The notes beneath the pieces were generated by a model that was not told where the DNA came from, did not search any database, and saw only the letters and a program-made list of their open reading frames with translations. Below, piece by piece: positions 52,858 to 62,355 of a stretch of 64,000 nt of DNA (the first letter of the stretch is position 1; the number at the start of each line of letters is the position of its first letter). A program made the position numbers and the translations under genes. The stretch covers positions 7,990,929-8,054,928 of the forward strand of contig CP034986.1 in assembly GCA_004026145.2 (NCBI GenBank). The letters are read 5' to 3'. Source of the DNA: Takifugu bimaculatus (lineage: Eukaryota; Chordata; Actinopteri; Tetraodontiformes; Tetraodontidae).

Positions 52858-55800
52858 GTGATTCCGGTCCGTTCCGGGCAATAAAAAGTGACGTCGCGTC
52901 ACAAGTTGTTAAAGTTTAGTCCCATATCGCGTTTTTCAGGTAGAGAACGTCACGACACCTTGGTCCAAATTCTTCTCAGCGTGGAGGACGACGTCCAGAA
53001 CCTTACGGACACGCTGGCCAGGATCGTGGCAAAGCTCAACGAGGAAATCCTTCAGTTCCACAAGGAGGAGCCCAGAGACGCCGCGTCACCAGAGCAGCAC
53101 GAGGACCACCTGAGTGAACACGTCCACCTTGGACCGGACTCTAATGGGATGTCAGGTCCACTGGACGCTCAACCAGCAGCAGATTCCAGCAGCAGACTGG
53201 AAGAGAAAGGGGCGGAGCCAGTGGAGGACAACACCCACACAGATGTTGTTCTTCAGGACAACCAGGGAGAAGATGGAGACCTGATAGTGGGGTGAGTGCT
53301 CCACAACCAGACCAGGTTCCCTAGAAGGTTCAGCTCTGTAAACCTGCTTCTGAATTCCAGGCTGGGTTGTTCGGGTGTTCCAGATGTGTGTTTCGTCAGA
53401 GGGCCTCCCGGGCTGGCCGGCGCCCTGCGGTGCGAGGTGGCCGACGCCCTCAGCTGCCTGATGGTGCACGGTTCTGAAGAGCTGGTGAGCAGAGTGGTTC
53501 GAATCCAGGTCCGGGACGGTGCGCGCCTCCCTTTCCCTGTGACCGTGGTGGTGCCCTTCTGCGGGAGCTACCGGGGCAGCTACCGGGACGTGTCGGTGAA
53601 GATAGTGGACGAGGTGGGGGGGAGGAGCTACGTGACGCCGCTAGCAACCGAGGGAACATACGGGGGACAGTGGGTAAGGTTCTGCCATGGGTTTGGATTT
53701 GTGGGCTAAAACCAGCGGGTTGTTTTAACGGGTCGGGAGCGTCCGGCCATGTGGTTTGTCCTCACCAGGGCTCGTTTGCCGAGGTGCGAGTGTACCGCCT
53801 GGGCCTGTTCGCCGTCGTTTCCTGTCTGAAAAGGGAAAACTATACAGTTCCTACGAAGGGCCTGTCACTCAAGCTGAACATGGACCCGCGGATCTGTCTG
53901 AACTACCTCCCAGGATGCTTTGCGACTCCAGTGATCGCTCAAACCATGGTAGGAATACAGCTTAGCTCACCTCATTTGGAGGTTGGCTGGTCCAGGAAGG
54001 TCAATAAAGGTGAGTGCCGCTCACAATCTCCTCTCCAACGCCTCAGATCCAGCCGTTGGACACGACCCTGCTGTCTGCTGCCAAGTCCAGGACGGACGCC
54101 TACCATTCGGTGGTCTCCACCAGTCCGGTTCTCTACCTCACCCACCCGTCCACTCAGCCCCTGAGAAGACCCCTAACCCTGACCCTTCCCTGCCCCCCAA
54201 ATCCTCAGAAGAACCATGGAGGGAGACACGAGGAATCAAGAAAAGACCAAACTCAGAAGGACAAATCCGCATCCCAGGGGAGGCGAGTCAAAAGTAGCCG
54301 AGGGATGCTAATTATGTTTGTTGTTATTAGCAGCGTAATTTAGCAGGTTAACACGGTAACTAACGATCACTGCTGCTAGCGGCTTTTGTCGGCTCGTCTC
54401 TTTTGAGATTTTTTTCTTATAAACCACAGTTTTGTGAAGAGACCGCACTTTTATTTATACACAAACACAAAAGAGTCGCAATTTGGACTCTGACCACAAG
54501 TTGATGTCACCAACTTTACTTTTGAAATAAAACGAACCTTTTCGCCAACTTTTCCGGCTCTAACTTTGCACGACTTTTGCTTTATGTGACCGTCAGGACC
54601 TTGGCTTCCTCCGTGAAGTCTCAGGGGATTTCCGAGGAGTTGCTGGTCGTTATGGGTTGGAGGGACAAACAGTGGAGCCTCCTGGACCAGGTGGCCGTCA
54701 GGAACCTGCAGAAAGGCTTGGTGACCTTTGACCTGATGGAAATCTTTGACAGGTTTTAAACATAACTTCTGTTAACATACGAATGGTTTTAACTGTGACG
54801 CTAACGTGGAGGAGGCCTCTGCAGGACTCTGTGGGTCGGTTTTCCGACCATCCAGCCAAAGCAGAGCGCAGCACAGAGAGCCAGGAAAGGCCGGAATGTC
54901 CACAAAAAGACCAGGATCAACGTAGAGACAAACAGGGTCGCGCTTCCCTCCCTCCTGCGGGGCAGTTTTGGCTCCAAGAGGTCTGGTCCGTCCAGCCAGC
55001 AACAGGAACACCTGAAAAACACCGAAGGCTCAAAGGAGCTGTGCCAGGATCCGGCTCCTGGAACAAACCCCCCCTCTCACCACGTCTCCCCGAGCCTGAG
55101 CCTTGCGGCCGAACTCCCTCAGCCACCGCAGCTGATCAGCAGGACTGTACCATCTCAACACGCCGCCACGGTCTCCCGCGTACAGCGTCAAAATGGGTCG
55201 ATCCCTCCTGACTGGACAGGAGGACATAGCGGACCCCTCGCCTGAGTCCGGCGGAGAAAACCGTCAGCGGCCATAGATGACCGAAAAATATATATTTTAT
55301 AAAATAACGAACCTTCTTGCAGCGATGCTGTTGGCGGAACCTGATTTTAGCCTTGTTAGCACCTCAGTGGATGACGAAAAACCCCAGACGCCGTCGACCC
55401 CGGCGGTCTGAGTCATCCACAGCAGGCTAGCAAAGCTAACACGAAAAGATCAGTGGTGCGGAAGAAGCCGAACAGGAAGTGACGCCTGCCGCTAAACTAC
55501 CTGTGGGTGAAGTAAAGTCGCCTCCGTCGTCTTTCCACAGCGGAGTTAGCCTCCGAGACACAGACGACCTGAGTTGATGCAGAAACAGCTTCCGAACCCT
55601 CAGAGAACAGAAACAGGCGCCTCACGTCCGGGTGCAGCCGCGACCGGAGGCCCACGAGCCCGGCCGCCGCCTTCAGCAGCCGCTCGACACCAGCGCGGCG
55701 CCGGGCCGACATGATGACCACGTCCAGGGTCGTGGCCGCGATCAAGAGTTCTCCTGCCGCACACAGGAGGGGGAGGACTGAGCCCCCAACCACAGAACGA

Positions 55801-57451
55801 AGCCACATTAGCCGAGGCTGAAACGAGCTCTGCTAGCAGGCAGGAGTGGGCGTGGCTCTGAGGACGACAGACGGGGGCTTATTTACGCAAAATATCACAG
55901 CTTTAGTTGCTGCAACGCTAGCTGAAGTCCAAATGACACAGAATGTAGCACAAATCATAACAATAAGTCCCTTTGTTTCATAGAACCAGAGAGATTTTCA
56001 GCATTATCAGGATATCGGAATTGGCCACTAGGTGGCCGTTTATTTAAGATCGTCATAAAAAGCACTCACCGACGCGTCGACATGAGCAGCAGAGCGCTAC
56101 AGCTAGCTGGTCTATAGCGAGCCTCCCTTCATGTGAGGGATTTGGGAATGGCCGTATGGATAAGGGGGGTTTAAATGCTTTAAATTCCGAGCTTTAGCTT
56201 TTCCTGCGGCCTGAATAGAGAAGCACGCGTTAGGATCCAAAGCTCTCCTCCTTATTTTAGTTGAATTCCCTTATCTAACAGCCTTTGCTTGGGCTGATAA
56301 CGGTGTAATAACAGCATTTTTAATGGGTGTTCAGGGCGATAACGGGCTCCTTCTTCCTTCGGTTGCACTAAATCTCGTTGCAGGCTGCTGGTGCTGCGCC
56401 TCCACTCGCCCCTGCAGCCCAGCGACCTCTCCTCCCTGGCAGAGGAGCTGGAGGAGTCCGTCCGCAGCCACGCCGTCACCCTCGTCCTGCAGCGGCGGCC
56501 GGAGGAGCCCGACGCCGTCCTGGTGGCGGCGCTGCCCAGCAGGGACCTGAGCTGGGAGCTGAGCAAACTGCGAGCCCAAGGCTACGCCGGCCTCCCGGAG
56601 GCCTCGTCCCAGCTCTCCATGTGCGAAGGAGACCAGCTCGTCCTGCGATTCGGCGGCAACGTCGCCGCCGCGGGCGACCAGTCGCACCAGCGGCTCACCT
56701 TCCACGCCCAGCTGCACAGCCGGGTCCTGCTGCGCCTCACCCACGTGGATCCATACGGGAACTACAGCTCGCCTCACTACAAGGGCACCGCCAGCTTCTA
56801 TAAGGTGACCCGGGAGCGGGCGGACCGGGAGCAGCTGGACCGTCCCGTCTGCAAACTGTCCCTGACTTTACCGAAGGTGCGGACAAAGTCGGGCTTTCGC
56901 GTCAAAGCTGTGACTTTCAAAGATGATTCTGACACCTTCCTGTTCTGTTAGAGGCCGCGAGCGGTCCGCCGCCAGAACGCCGCCCGGGTGAAGTCCTGCG
57001 ACGAGCCAGGTAGGCAGAGAACCCGACATCATTCCGATCACGCTGAACCCGCCTCCCTCACCTCCTCCTCTGCCACCAGACTCCCTCCCCGACTCTCTTC
57101 TTCTTCGTCTCTCTGCGGACCTCTCGGAAGAAGAGGTGGCCCGGCTGGTCCCGTCCTTACGCCTCTGCCGCAGCGCCGCCCAGCTGGTGAAGCTCCGGGC
57201 CGGGGAGAGTCCGTCCGCCCAGGCCTTCCACGTCCTGGCCATGTGGCGGAGGGGTCTTACAGCTGCGTCCCGGCGACCCAAAACCTCCCAGGCTGGCCCG
57301 TTGTCTGGCCAGGATGGGCAGGCCGGACCTGGCCGGGGAGCTGCTGCTGCGTCAGCCAGAAGCCTCCAGACAGGAGGCACAACCACCAGCAGGCCCGGGA
57401 TCCAGGAATCTGCCGGTTGGGAAGCCCGACGGCTGTGGTGCCTTGTTTTAG
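52422..57451 (+). CDS. dthd1: dthd1, death domain containing 1 (9 exons, apparent frameshift near the 3' end)
   Basis: Gene model: 52422-52857, 52940-53291, 53361-53673, 53769-53948, 54047-about 54293, about 54597-54752, 56384-56876, 56952-57009, 57080-57451. Phases agree at all junctions except exon 5/6. The product (about 870 residues) has a variable N-terminus, a coiled segment, a ZU5-like domain (exons 3-4), a UPA-like region (exons 5-7) and a C-terminal death domain (exon 9). Identity rests on the ISEELLVVMGWR and WSLLDQVAVRNLQ, YGNYSSPHYKGT stretches and on adjacency to arap2 as in human. Function of DTHD1 is little known; the domain set resembles UNC5, ankyrin and PIDD1. Exon 9 needs a one-base frame correction to keep the death domain intact. 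Confidence 0.87.
52940..53291 (+). CDS. dthd1: dthd1 exon 2: coiled segment and acidic linker
   Basis: 352 nt, phase 1 to 2. It encodes HDTLVQILLSVEDDVQNLTD then TLARIVAKLNEEILQFHKEE, a strongly amphipathic helical stretch, followed by a polar, acidic low-complexity tail (DNQGEDGDLIVG). Acceptor after GTTTTTCAG; donor GTGAGT. Confidence 0.85.
53361..53673 (+). CDS. dthd1: dthd1 exon 3: ZU5-like domain
   Basis: 313 nt, phase 2 to 0. It encodes FVRGPPGLAGALRCEVADAL, SCLMVHGSEELVSRVVRIQV, LPFPVTVVVPFCGSYRGSY and VTPLATEGTYGGQW. The P-V-T-V-x-V-P-[FY] strand followed by a short basic turn is typical of ZU5 domains in the UNC5/ankyrin/PIDD group. Acceptor CTGAATTCCAG, donor GTAAGG. Confidence 0.9.
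53769..53948 (+). CDS. dthd1: dthd1 exon 4: end of ZU5-like domain and start of UPA-like region
   Basis: 180 nt, 60 codons. It encodes GSFAEVRVYRLGLFAVVSCL, then VPTKGLSLKLNMDPRICLNY and LPGCFATPVIAQTM. The G-x-F-A-V-V-S strand closes ZU5; the His-Phe-Ser autocleavage motif of PIDD1/UNC5CL is absent (LFA here). Donor GTAGGA. Confidence 0.9.
54047..54293 (+). CDS. dthd1: dthd1 exon 5 (3' boundary uncertain)
   Basis: Encodes IQPLDTTLLSAAKSRTDAYH, then SVVSTSPVLYLTHPSTQPL and a Pro/Lys/Gln-rich tail. The acceptor CCAACGCCTCAG is good. The most likely donor, GTAGCC at 54294, gives phase 1, which does not fit exon 6; the frame stays open to a TAG at 54341. Confidence 0.65.
54597..54752 (+). CDS. 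dthd1: dthd1 exon 6 (5' boundary uncertain)
   Basis: Encodes TLASSVKSQGISEELLVVMG, then WRDKQWSLLDQVAVRNLQKG and LVTFDLMEIFDR. This stretch is well conserved in DTHD1. The acceptor could be at 54596 (needs incoming phase 2) or 54624 (incoming phase 0). Donor GTTTTA, phase 2, fits exon 7. Confidence 0.82.
54804..55006 (-). other. Antisense open frame with a strong hydrophobic segment (candidate only)
   Basis: After an acceptor-like GTGTTTTTCAG (minus strand) a frame encodes ATLFVSTLILVFLWTFRPFL then ALCAALCFGWMVGKP and stops soon after, at 54801. The hydrophobic run resembles a transmembrane helix pair. No homologue recognised. Confidence 0.15.
55501..55808 (-). CDS. Unidentified antisense open frame in dthd1 intron 6 (candidate only)
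   Basis: ATG at 55808, 103 codons to a TAG that overlaps a donor-like CACAG/GTAGTT at 55501-55500. It begins MWLRSVVGGSVLPLLCAAGE with LLIAATTLDVVIM, a hydrophobic stretch followed by Arg residues (a possible membrane anchor), then a basic helical part. I do not recognise a family. The next candidate segment downstream does not join in a compatible phase, so this may be chance in GC-rich DNA. Confidence 0.2.
56384..56876 (+). CDS. dthd1: dthd1 exon 7: UPA-like region
   Basis: 493 nt, phase 2 to 0. It encodes LLVLRLHSPLQPSDLSSLAE, AVTLVLQRRPEEPDAVLVAA, LPSRDLSWELSKLRAQGYAG, EGDQLVLRFGGNV and VDPYGNYSSPHYKGTASFYK. This is the longest and best-conserved exon. Acceptor TCTCGTTGCAG, donor GTGCGG. 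Confidence 0.92.
56952..57009 (+). CDS. dthd1: dthd1 exon 8: short linker
   Basis: 58 nt encoding RPRAVRRQNAARVKSCDEP. The acceptor (CCTTCCTGTTCTGTTAG) and donor GTAGGC are strong, and it alone supplies the phase change (0 to 1) needed between exons 7 and 9. Confidence 0.78.
57080..57451 (+). CDS. dthd1: dthd1 exon 9: death domain, with apparent +1 frameshift at 57280-57283
   Basis: The acceptor CTCCTCTGCCACCAG opens a frame with SLPDSLLLRLSADLSEEEVA, LVPSLRLCRSAAQLVKL and FHVLAMWRRGLTAASRRPK. The next death-domain helices, LARCLARMGRPDLAGELLLR, lie in the frame shifted by one base, ending with TAG at 57449-57451. In the uncorrected frame the sequence becomes Gly/Ala/Ser-rich and stops at 57471. 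One A too many in the AAAA at 57280-57283 explains this. Sequencing error, polymorphism or a damaged allele are all possible. Confidence 0.82.
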
Positions 57452-58915
57452 CCACAAGGTGGCAGAATTAGGCTGAAGAATCCGATGTGCCCGTCAATCA
57501 GCTTTAGAGGCACAAAGATGTTAATTTTAGCGGACAAAAACAGAAACTTTTCTCAATGAGCGCTACGTGGCTAATGTTTGCTATCAGTAATGGTGTGAAA
57601 TGACCGGACAATCGAGGTCAAAGTCTACATTTAGCCATTTGTGATCAACAAACGACCTCATGTTCCATCAGGTATCAAGTGTTTTCTTAACGTGAATGAT
57701 TCTTCATGTGTCGTACGAGGCTGTTGCACGTGGCCAGACGTTACCTTTAAAACTGACTAGCGCCACGTTGCTAATGGCGTCAGAAGCGGGTCCTTTTTAA
57801 AGATGTCCTTTAAACCCTCACGCTCCTGCTGTTTGACATTCGACGGCTCCCCGAGCCCCCGAGGGGCACTGACAGATGTGTCCGGGGGGGCGTTGGGGTG
57901 CGGGGGCCACCAACTGCAGCCCCGCGGGAGGTGCGGTCGTGGGCCCGCGGGATTAGCCAAGCACAAAGCGGTCGGCGTCGGAACCGAAGGATGGCCGGGA
58001 CCTTTTCCCTCCAGGCTCCTGCCGCCGCGGCGCTCCCGGCTGTTCTCCGTCTCACCACCAGGGCTGCAGCGCACGAGGGGGGGGGGCATCATTAGTGTGG
58101 CAGAGGGCCAACAAAGCAGCGCACACACATCAAAGGGGCCCTGCTCGGGGTAAATGTCACAGAGGGGGCTCCAGCGGTGCCAGGAAATGGTTTCCGCTCT
58201 TGTTTTGTCTCCCCAACTACATTATTGAAAAGGCCACGCAGCAAGGCACTCTGGGAGGCTGCCCGCCGTCCTGTGGCGGAGGTAGCCGAGGGCTAATGAA
58301 GTGAATCCCCAAAGAGGGCCAGAAGATAGAGGCCCTGATTAAACACCCCCCCCCCCCCCCCCTCACAGGAAGCCGCTCGGCTGCAAGGTAAATGTGGCCG
58401 AGCTGCCGAAACAGTCAACGGAAAAAAGGACGACAGACGGGCTCAGTGGTAAATTAGCCGCTAGCGTGGCGGTAAAGACACCTGAAGGTTGCATTAGCAT
58501 GCGAGTCGAAGCATTAAAGGCTGATTACTTTGGATGGGAGGGTGGTTTAATTGGCTCTTGTTTACTCATTTAGCCAATCATGCCCACGTACTGCCGGGGA
58601 GTAATTTATGAACACGGAAGGATCTTCGTAAAGATTCCGTTCGGAGGAATGAATAACAGATCGAGTGTTTTTCGCTGTCTCTAAGCAACCGACTCTGCTC
58701 TCAAGGACTCCATGTGATACAAACACTCTTTGAAGACCGTCGCTGGGAAAAATACGTCCCAGCCGCAGCGAAGGATGACTAGCGTTAGCGTACCCGGGGG
58801 TCCTGGGGGTGACCGACGCTGATGAGAGACAGACGGAAACGGCCGCTCGTTCAGTACAAAAAGAGGAGGGAGGAGCTCTCAGGGGCCATTCCGTGACTCA
58901 CACCCTGACCCCAAC

Positions 58916-58918
<3 letters not shown>

Positions 58919-58971
<53 letters not shown>
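58919..58971. repeat. (GT)n microsatellite
   Basis: About 26 uninterrupted GT units. Confidence 0.96.
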
Positions 58972-58972
<1 letters not shown>

Positions 58973-60325
58973 TGCTGTCCAGTGGTGCATGATGAACACG
59001 GTTAGCTGGACATGTTCTGGGCTCCATTTGCCATCACTTCTTTGCTAACAAGGCTTGGCTACATGACCCCATGGACAGTATTGGACAGCAGCGTCAGCTA
59101 GCATGTCAAACAGTGGTAGCTGCTCCCAAATATTCCTCGGAAATGTTTATTCGCCATTAGCTTAGCTTACCAAAGAGGTACTCCTAAGATTTAGGAGAGA
59201 TTTAGGAGGACCAGGTATGATAAATCTTTGTTCGTTTTAGCACTAGCTACCTCCGGATCGCCCCAGGTTCAGATCCGATGTTTTCCTCGTAGAATTAGCG
59301 TTGTTTACCCTGGAATCGTGCGTGAGATGGAGCCAGGAAGAGAATGAGGTGAAAGGGTGAGGATGGTGGGGGGGTGATAGCAGATAGCAGAGTAAACAGA
59401 GGGGGGGAAATGGGAAAACGGAGCAGAGCGCTCGAGAACGTGCTGGCACGACGGGGAGAATCTGCGGTATTCCGGTCGCTGGAGTGTGAAACCAGTCCGA
59501 CATCTGGGGCGGGGGGGGGGGGTCCTGTAGCTGTGAGGACTTTGGGGGGAATGAAGAAACTAGGAGAAGAAACTGCCGATATTCTTCCGAAACAACGCAC
59601 CAACGGTCCATCTGGCCGGCCGACCTCCCCCTGACCTCTGATCTTTAGCCTTTGGCGAGCGCCCTGGACAGTGGCCGCAGCATGCTAATATGTAGCATTG
59701 ATAATAAGCACCTCAAAGACTCGCCCATGTTATTCTGCACCTCAGTCGACCCGCGAACACGAGGCTAACAGCTAACAGGACCCAACAGCTCCATGTCACA
59801 CAAGAGATTTCAGGATTTTTCTGGCGTGGCGCCCCCTGGTGGCCGAACCTGACACCAGAAAATGCTAATTTCTGTTAATCCAATTGCGTTGGAGCATATT
59901 TGACCGATTTCTAACAGCAGGTTTGAAACTCGTTAACTGTTTTTCCTGTCAAACAGGTCCTGTTTTAATAGGAACGTCCCATTTAGCATGTTAACAGCTG
60001 CAGGCTACTGTAGGCTAGCAGCGCACGTCACGATCAGTTTTAATGAGCGGCTGTCACGTCTCTCTGCTCCCATCTTGGATTCACAATTGTCTGTTGTTTG
60101 GTTAGCCGTTATCTTGTTGGCAAAGAATTCCGACTTTCTTCTGGACTCATCTTGCTGGGGATCCTTTAGCGGGTGAAGCGGGTGAGGCTAACGATGAGCA
60201 TAGCATCGCATGATAGCATGAAAACGCAGCAGAGTTAGTGACGTTTGAGGGGTTTGGAGTCCGAAACGGTCCAAACCTGAAGAGCCAGGAAACGGTTTGT
60301 AATAAACAACAAAACGCTCGTCAGG

Positions 60326-60347
60326 GTGTGTGTGTGTGTGTGTGTGT
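60326..60347. repeat. (GT)11 microsatellite
   Basis: Short GT dinucleotide repeat. Confidence 0.93.
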
Positions 60348-60792
60348 GAGCTTGGGCTGGATGCTAGAAGTATGAGGGAGCTACACCCCCCCCCCCCCCC
60401 CAAGGACGGACAGACCATTACAGTAATTAAGCAGAGAAAGAGAGAAACATAAAAATGGAATCGGTTTAGCTTTTGGAGGGTTTTCTGCCGAGGCAGCAGG
60501 GGTGGGGGGGCGTGGGCAGGAAGGGGGGTGGGGGAAGGGGGTGGAGGGGTGAGGCGAGGAGGGGGGTTGGTGGGGGGGCTGTTAATCCCTGAGTGACTTT
60601 CACTGCGTACAGTAAGCGGTCCAGAGTCCCGGCAAATTAATCTAGCAAAGAGCCCCCTCTGAATGCCCCCCCCCCAACCCCCCAACCCCCCCAGCTCTGA
60701 TGGCCACCGTACGATTCTCCCCCAGTGCAGTGTGGGGGGGTGGGGGTGGGGGGGTAGAGGACAGAGAGGACGTGATGTGAGGAAGAGCTCAC

Positions 60793-60857
60793 TCCGATGA
60801 CATCATCCGGGAGGGCGATGATGTCACGCTTCCGCTGCACCACCACGATGCTGCAGC
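60793..60857 (-). CDS. Orphan exon candidate
   Basis: 65 nt between a C-rich acceptor (CCCCCCCCAG) and donor GTGAGC on the minus strand, encoding CSIVVVQRKRDIIALPDDVI G. The peptide is more protein-like than its surroundings, but I do not recognise it and see no partner exons between here and dthd1. It could belong to a gene entering from the right. Confidence 0.2.
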
Positions 60858-62301
60858 CTGGGGGGGGGGGGGGGGTAACTTTAGCCGCTAACTGCCTCGT
60901 CGGGTGCCAAAGTCTCTGGCACCAGGCCCACATGGGGGTGTCCTTGATGAACGCCGGTGCCGCGCCCTCTCCCCCCTCTTCACGTTCACCGTCGTTAGCC
61001 AGCACGTAGCTTTATTCATGACAGCCGTTCCTGCCAAACAAGCTCCGCCTCTTCATCCCTCTTTCATCTCCCCGGAGCCCCGCCCACTTATTGAGTCAGG
61101 TGTCCTCAGGCCCTCGTTCCACCGGCGACCTCTTGGGGGGAGGGGGGGGGGGTCTCCGTAAAAGGGTTTGGCGTCTCCACAAGGAGACGTTCAAGTGCCC
61201 CCGTCAAGGGATTAGCTTAGCGAATTAGCTGGAGCCTGTAGAACCGTCCGGAGGACTTGATCAGGAACCAGAGAGGCCGGATGGCTAATTACCCCCCAGT
61301 GGGGCAACATTAGCCGCCGCTCGGTGCTCTCGAAGGTTGAACTGTGTAGAATTCAGGGACGAGATGGAAAAACGCCAAAGAAAGGAGCTGATTTCAGCGC
61401 CGTGGAGGAGCCGAATGTTGGTTTTTTTTCCTGCGCTCTAATTGGCTCCTCTGGCGTTCACCTTCACAGGTCAGCGCCTCCGAGCGTAGCGGCGAGGACG
61501 GAGGCCAAGAGGTGAGGCGCCGCTCCGTGACGGCCTGTCTCCCCGCGAGGTTCCCTTTCCGAGTGTAGAAAGAAAACAAAGCTAAATCAGAGGCCGGCGG
61601 CGGCGGCGGTTAGCTGCCTAATTTGCTGGCTGGTTTTCTAATCGAGCCACCGTAGCTTCTCCAGAGGCTCCGTGACTGCTCGCATCGATCCGGACGCACG
61701 TCTGCGGACCCACGCGGGATCGGCGACGCTCCGGTCGGTTGTTTTCTCCGACAAACTTGATTAAGCTGAGCGCCGGCGAGACGGAGGCGAAGATGGCGGG
61801 CTCCTAAACGCCACCGCGGCGAGCCTCGTTATTAATCCGGGACTCCGGTCGCCTTTAGAGACAATTTCACTTCACGTCACTGATGTTTCGGGACCGTTTT
61901 ACATAAAAGAGCAACATCAAAGCCGCTCCGAGGCTGAACCGCGGCGCGCTATCGTCTCCCTCCGCCGGAATTAGCCAAACGTTAAAACCAGTGACGAGCT
62001 CGACCTCCGGCAACTAAATCTCTGCATTGTTGCCATTAATCTGGTGTCAAGCAGCAACGCGTCAACGTCGTCCTGAGCGCCAGCGGCGGCCGCTTCCCAT
62101 CGCGGCTTTGCATCTCAATGGCGCCGCTCCCAGCACGCCGCCCCGCGGATTAGCGCGTCGTTTGGGAGTTTTCACCCCTTTCAGGGGCGCCGGCCTGCTC
62201 GAATTTCTTTAAATAACGACATTTTTATTTCTGCGCGTGCACAGCGAAACACTGGGAATTGTGAAGCTACACAAAGTGAAGCCTTCGGGAGGTACAGATG
62301 C

Positions 62302-62355
62302 TAGCTCGATAGCTCAATAGCTCAATAGCTCGATAGCTCGATAGCTTGATAGCCT
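62302..62355. repeat. 8-bp tandem repeat TAGCTCRA, about 7 copies
   Basis: TAGCTCGA and TAGCTCAA alternate, with the last copies degenerate (TAGCTTGA, TAGCCTCGA). Confidence 0.92.

Larger units (their letters stand above)
54753..56383. other. dthd1 intron 6
   Basis: 1.6 kb. It is GC-rich and carries several minus-strand open frames with hydrophobic segments (see separate candidate entries). No dthd1 exon recognised. Confidence 0.6.

Noticed and set aside
54783..55211. 142-codon plus-strand frame after an acceptor-like CTCTGCAG, as an alternative dthd1 terminal exon
   Set aside because: Very polar low-complexity composition, and exon 7 already continues the conserved dthd1 sequence in phase.
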